Assembly: GCA_037953625.1 (NCBI GenBank) | Contig: CM075655.1 | Coordinates: 122,457,001-122,521,000 of the forward strand | Length of the DNA stretch: 64,000 nt | Reading direction: 5' to 3' | From: Crotalaria pallida | Lineage: Eukaryota > Streptophyta > Magnoliopsida > Fabales > Fabaceae | Shown: in pieces, positions 59,319 through 64,000 of the stretch | How positions within the stretch are numbered: the first letter of the stretch is position 1 | Layout: each line of letters begins with the position of its first letter | Translations under genes and position numbers: made by a program | Notes under the pieces: generated by a model | Seen by the model: only the letters and a program-made list of their open reading frames with translations | The model's database searches: none | What the model was told of the DNA's origin: nothing

Positions 59319-60009
59319 AGTAGGATTCTTGAACTTGAGAGAGAGCTTGAACGTGAGAGAAGAAGTTTGAGATTTGGTTCTTGAACTTGTTTGACATTCT
59401 GCCAAGGCAATTGATATGTGTTAGTGACCACATGGATCAGTCATTTTTAATTAAAAGGGGTCCTTTTAAGTTTACCGGTTTCAATTGCTAGTTGTCCAAT
59501 GATGACCCACATATACCGGTCAATATACAGACTTATCTGTGGGAACATATTGCTACGGAACCACATTAAAAGGCTCCTGTGGAGGGACCTGTTTTGAATC
59601 CCAAAGTCCGAATTTCTAACTTTTAAGAATTTGTGGACCAAGTTGGTAAAACATCTATACCAAGGGGCTGCTAACATTTAGCACAGCAAGATTGTAGAGT
59701 GGCATTCACGTTAAGGTTACTTTCATTGGCCTAGCTAGCATAGATAAAAAGTGTACTATAGTTGCTACATTGGTTTACTTGGCGGTTCAAGTACTACCTA
59801 CAGTTTAATAAGAACATCCACACGGCATAATCTTGAGTTAATCTTGCACGCAGAGTTAAAGAAATTCATAAAAAAAATTTGAGAGTTTTGTACAAAATCT
59901 TAATATTACATTTTTTTTATAAAATTGTTAATTTTTCAAAATATGGTAGATAGTTTTAAATTGAAAGTTTTATTTTAAATAGTCAATTTAGAATTTTGTG
60001 AGACACTTT
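59319..60009. other. Unassigned intergenic DNA
   Basis: Short frames at 59243-59431 and 59447-59677 (minus) have no family motif. No gene is called. Confidence 0.3.
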
Positions 60010-60207
60010 TTTTTTTTGGTGTACACCAACCGGTACCTTGATCTGGTTTATCCAGAATCCGACTCATCCGGTCAGACTCAACTGAGCTCACACTAAGCGG
60101 TATGGGTCTCCCAGCGGGGGTTGCTCCATACCCAAGGCTCGAACTCGAGACCAGTTGGTTAAGAGACCAAGTGAGCTACCACTTGACCAACCCCACGTTG
60201 GTATTTT
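60010..60207 (-). mobile_element. tRNA-derived SINE (family D), minus strand
   Basis: On minus: GTGGGGTTGGTCAAGTGGTA (box A), box B GAGTTCGAGCCTTGGG, body CCGCTGGGAGACCCATACCG, end GGTTGGTGTACACC and poly(A). The promoter boxes are well kept. No clear target duplication was found. Confidence 0.87.
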
Positions 60208-60239
60208 TTTACTCTCGCTCTTTTTACACTTCATAACCC

Positions 60240-60240
<1 letters not shown>

Positions 60241-60300
<60 letters not shown>
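60241..60300. repeat. (AAT)n microsatellite
   Basis: About 20 AAT units, nearly perfect. A long isoleucine-rich frame through it is an artefact. Confidence 0.95.
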
Positions 60301-60303
<3 letters not shown>

Positions 60304-60699
60304 TGATAATTTTTTTGCACTTTATTTCATTTATACTCTAAATCATTCTAATAATAATAAGTAAATAAAATAAAAATATATGTTTTTATATTCAAATAAT
60401 ATTGATATGTTAATTAAACTATAAGCTGTTGAATTATGTTGTATTCTTTTTCTTTAATGCACTTTATAATTTTTTTTAATATAACCAAACAATTTTATTT
60501 ATCGAGTACAAGTAGTACCCATCCGTAAAAAACGGGCATTACAATGAAGTTATACAATTTATAAAGCTCATATACCAATCACAAAATGAAATACTCATAT
60601 CTAAGAAAGTTTTGAATAAAATCCAGGTCTTAACCTTAATCTCATCTAAAATAGATGTCATATCAATAAATGAGTTTGAGAATAACACACTATTTTTTA

Positions 60700-61620
60700 A
60701 CGAGCCAAATACATCTAGAGTATAGTAGGTACCATTATCTAACTTGAATAATTATATTATTAACTTTAATTCAATTTTATTTTTTAAATATTATTTGAAT
60801 GCAAATATAGTTTTTGAAAATTTATAAATGTTAGTGTATTGAAAAAATATTTGAGATAATATTGAAATGAAAATGTGTCTTAAAAGTATATAATGATGTA
60901 ATGGTGATTTATGAATCTTATGAATCGAGTAAGTTTTAACTGTTGAGGTGAAATATATGAAAAGTCTAAATCTAACGGCAAAATGATGATGTAACACTAA
61001 TGATGCTAATATCTTGTTATAGATGTCCATCATATTTTTTCTATAAGAACATGGTATTCTTCAAAATATGTTAAAGAGTCTTAGTTGAGCCTCTAAATAA
61101 AGACTCAACTTAATACTACGGGAGATTTAATTTTTTACTTTACACTACCATAATAGTAATAAACAACAACAACAATAATAATAATAAATAAATAAATGAT
61201 ATTCTTATAATAAATAAATATTATTTTTTTGGTTTTTTTTCCTTTTTACTTTACACTACCAGGCATAATAGTAGTAATAAATAAAACAATACTATAAATA
61301 TAACGTTTCATATTTAATTATTGTAATGTTAACTTTTATTCAGTTTTTATTTTCAATTATTATTTGAATACAAATATAGTTTTTGAACATTTACAAATAT
61401 CGATGTATTGTAAAAAAAAATATTTGATATAACTTTTACAAAATAATAGTAACTAATTAATATTATTGTAATGAAATTGAATCTTTCTGATAATACATAT
61501 TGATATATGTATGAGTTTTATAAATTTAGTAAATTGTAATTACTGTAATGAAAAATATGAAATTAAATCGTATAACAAAATACTAGCTAGTATGATATAA
61601 GGCTGATATATTAAAGTTTT
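60700..61620. repeat. Two dispersed copies of the 17.6-18.3 kb repeat
   Basis: Motifs TATTATTTGAATGCAAATAT (60787), TATTATTTGAATACAAATAT (61351), GTTTTTGAA..TTTA.AAAT.T and ATTTATGAATCTTATGAATC recur in the same order as at 17.6-18.3 kb. TTTTTACTTTACACTACCA occurs twice (61132 and 61243). The element borders are not resolved. Confidence 0.45.
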
Positions 61621-62170
61621 ATTAATCACGGGTTAAAATTCTCTTGTGATGCCCTAAATTGCGGTGGAGGTGAAGAATGACAGGGGACCAATATTTATTT
61701 ATTTATTTTTTAAAAAAAGACAGTACTGTAGTTTTTTCAATTCGTGAAATATTTTTAACAAAATTATTGTGCCCTCTCGAGATTCTCGAACGTGAAGGAA
61801 GCAATAATACCCAGTCACATTCTTCATGAATTAACGAGATTGACGAAGCTTGCAGCAGATACTTCGAGTTTTCAGTTTAGAGAGTCATAATATATCATCA
61901 ATGGAGTAATTTTTTTTTGTCACATAAGGACATTTAAGAAATAAATAAATAAGTAACGAAATTCTCGTGCATACATACATAACCGAATGTAAGAAATGAG
62001 ATACAGGAATCTTTGCTCACATATCAAGAACTGTATCCTTGTTTGAAATGACTGACAAGAGATTAATTTGACTGTTGAAACACGGGTCCATGCTCCATAT
62101 ACTGCCATTCTGTTTTTGCCTTGTTGGTTCTTTTTCTTTTTAGTAGTACTAAAGTGGAGCTCGAATAAGG

Positions 62171-62835
62171 ATAACAAGTACTCAACTTGGATTCCTCTTC
62201 TCCTCTTCTCCCCTTCTACTCGCTTCCTCTGCTCTTTTTGTTTTTTTTAGTGTGATAGCGATAAAAGGGGAAGGGGGTTTGTTTCTCCCCCTCCCCTTCT
62301 CTTAGAAAGTGTGATGGTTTTTTCTCCCCCAGTTATATCTGGGTTAAATAATTTTGCCTTTGTGCAAGAAGTGTGGTTTCTTTCCCCAGTTTCATCTGGG
62401 TATTTTTGCTTTGAGTGTGGAAAGGCATCTTTAGTGTTTGTTTGTCCAGATCTGATGTCTTTCTTATTTTCTCAAATAAGCAGAAGACTGATACTCGAGA
62501 TAGATCTTCCTTCCCGTATCTTTGTTTTATCTTCTCACCAGTGGCTCTATCTCTGCAGATCTGAGATTCGTTGTCGCCGAAATGTGCCTAGTCCCAGCAT
62601 CGATGAGCGAGCTTGCTTGGAAATAAAGGCTTTTGAATCTCTAGTTAGAGTTTAAATCTGGATATTGATGATGATTCAAGACCAAAGGAAGGGTGCTGCT
62701 TTTTCTGAGTATCTAGTTTTCCTTGAAAAACTTTGTTATATGAAAAATATGTATTTTATTATTGTGATGCTGGATCTGCTTGTAATTTTCTATATTATGG
62801 AATAAATTACATATTTTTCCTTTAAAAAAATAGAA
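62171..62835 (+). mobile_element. Retroposed 665-bp cassette of unknown source, 20-bp target duplication
   Basis: Perfect 20-bp duplications AAAGTGGAGCTCGAATAAGG lie at 62151-62170 and 62836-62855. The insert begins with C/T-rich sequence, ends GGAATAAATTACATATTTTTCC then an A-rich tail, and has an AATAAA about 20 bases before the tail. The plus frame 62311-62655 (114 codons) has Cys-rich stretches (FECGK) but no domain I know. It could be a 5'-to-3' fused LINE derivative or a processed RNA retrocopy mobilised by L1 machinery. Confidence 0.8.
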
Positions 62836-62855
62836 AAAGTGGAGCTCGAATAAGG

Positions 62856-63721
62856 TCAATACTTGGTACTAGTAGTATACATAATCATTAATTGAGATGT
62901 AATAATAAGTTTAACAATTTATTATATTTAATGATGAAAATTGGTAGACTAATTCAAATTCAAATTACACTTCGTTTAAAGGGAATAAGCAATGCATGAG
63001 TTTATACATGAAGTAACTTTTCGAATCTATTAATCATTACTTTTTTTGGGAATTTACATATATAAGTACAAATCCGGAGTATGAAATTATGAAAATTATG
63101 AAATTGTTACATAAAAATATGTTGCTGGAGTCAATAATTTGTCATAATTAGGGTACAATCCAGTTATTATTCTTAAATTATGTAAAAATGGAATTATTGA
63201 TTTGGATTTTAAATTATTTAAAGAATTGTCAGTAATATTCATTTGCTTTTGACAAGCTCCATGTTGGGAGGAATTGAAAAGATAAAATACTTTTTCAATT
63301 CTTATATTCTTACAGCTTTTTATCTATATTCTCCTTTGCATCTTTTTTTTTTTAATCTTTCTATTCATGTTGCACGATGATATTAATAATTAATCAGTTA
63401 TTTCTCTCTTTCTTTTCTATTTCTCCTATATCTTCTAAGAGATGCGGGAGTAGAGTACCATTTTTCATAATTTTTTGGGTCCAAATGTGTAGTTGATTTA
63501 ATTATTAAAGATATCACTTGTGGGTGATTTTCATAAGAAAAATGTTATTCTCAAACCTTTTTTTAGGTGTAGGAAAGATAGGAAGAAGAGAAATTAAAAA
63601 AATAAAAAACAAAAGTAATTGATGATATTTTGTGAAAGAGGTTAAAAAATATAAATACAAGAAAGAGTGAAAAAATTGTAAAAATATGATTGTTATTTTT
63701 TATTAATATTATTATAAGAAA
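62856..63721. other. Unassigned AT-rich intergenic DNA
   Basis: No gene or bounded repeat was recognised. Confidence 0.3.
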
Positions 63722-63865
63722 AATGCTGAAGAGTGACACTTGTTAAGAAATTTAATATGATTAAAAATAATGAAAAAAATGCATTTTTAAGATTCTAAAA
63801 AAATAAGTAACTTGAACTTACAATTTTTTTTTTCAATTTTATTATTTTTAACAAGTGTTCTAAAG
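63722..63865. mobile_element. Nonautonomous element, CACTTGTTAAG family
   Basis: Left end ATGCTGAAGAGTGACACTTG and right end TTTAACAAGTGTTCTAAAG are imperfect inverted repeats. The core (GATTAAAAATAATGAAAAA) is similar to sequence at 54978 near another CTAGGCACATAGTTGTTAAG relic. Confidence 0.5.
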
Positions 63866-63897
63866 ATAACAAGACTCTTATTATATAAAACTTTTTT

Positions 63898-64000
63898 GGG
63901 AGTTACTAATATGCAATCCAAAATTGGATGGTTGCTATGCAACTTTTTCTTAAACCAATAAGAAGTTGTCATCTATGTCATGTCATTATTTGAAGTAGTT
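63898..64000. mobile_element. Start of a second hairpin element, cut by the window end
   Basis: GGGAGTTACTAATATGCAATCC and the following 80 bases match the left arm of 55873-56288 with few changes (GGTTGCTATGCAAC, GTCATTATTTGAAGTAGTT). Confidence 0.8.

Noticed and set aside
60155..60364. 69-codon frame with a long isoleucine run
   Set aside because: It is translation of an (AAT)n microsatellite.

Overview
This is a plant nuclear window, AT-rich, with intron-containing genes and dense small transposons. The three genes have normal plant exon/intron structure with GT-AG junctions and give full-length proteins once spliced. The LBD protein and the mix of short elements suggest a dicot, and I would guess a legume, but that is inference; the sequence does not fix the species. 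No bacterial operon, CRISPR array, phage or viral gene is visible.

Genes. (1) 20733-24588 (+), seven exons: a 305-residue queuosine-salvage protein (DUF2419/QNG1 family), the enzyme that frees queuine from queuosine 5'-monophosphate. (2) 37913-38744 (+), two exons: a 233-residue class II LOB-domain transcription factor like Arabidopsis LBD37/38/39, with an EAR-type repression motif. (3) 52276-55372 (-), four exons: a 328-residue secreted class III peroxidase with all catalytic residues and all eight structural cysteines. These three do not form a cluster or shared pathway; they are separate housekeeping, regulatory and cell-wall/ROS genes set in repeat-rich DNA.

Most of the rest is a record of transposition. 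There are more than 20 Stowaway-like MITEs (TA target, ends CTCCCTCCGT..), three copies of a Mutator-type MITE (two with 9-bp target duplications), and at least nine tRNA-derived SINEs from several families, many with clear target-site duplications. There is also a Helitron-like element with matching terminal signals and a second inverted partial copy. Other items are a solo LTR with a 5-bp target duplication and an internal 44-bp tandem repeat, a degenerate LINE RNase H remnant, a copia-type LTR remnant at the left edge, and hAT-like AGCT-rich elements. A 665-bp retroposed cassette of unknown source is bounded by a perfect 20-bp target duplication.

Layout: 1-20.2 kb repeats only; 20.3-24.6 kb queuosine-salvage gene; 24.6-37.3 kb repeats and unassigned DNA with one possible gene fragment; 37.4-38.9 kb LBD gene; 39-52 kb repeats, LINE remnant and solo LTR; 52.1-55.6 kb peroxidase gene; 55.8-58.3 kb a duplicated hairpin/MITE/SINE complex; 58.7-64 kb hAT-like element, SINE, dispersed repeats and the retroposed cassette, ending in a second copy of the hairpin element cut by the window edge. 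Nearly all short open frames outside the three genes lie in these repeats and are not credible genes.
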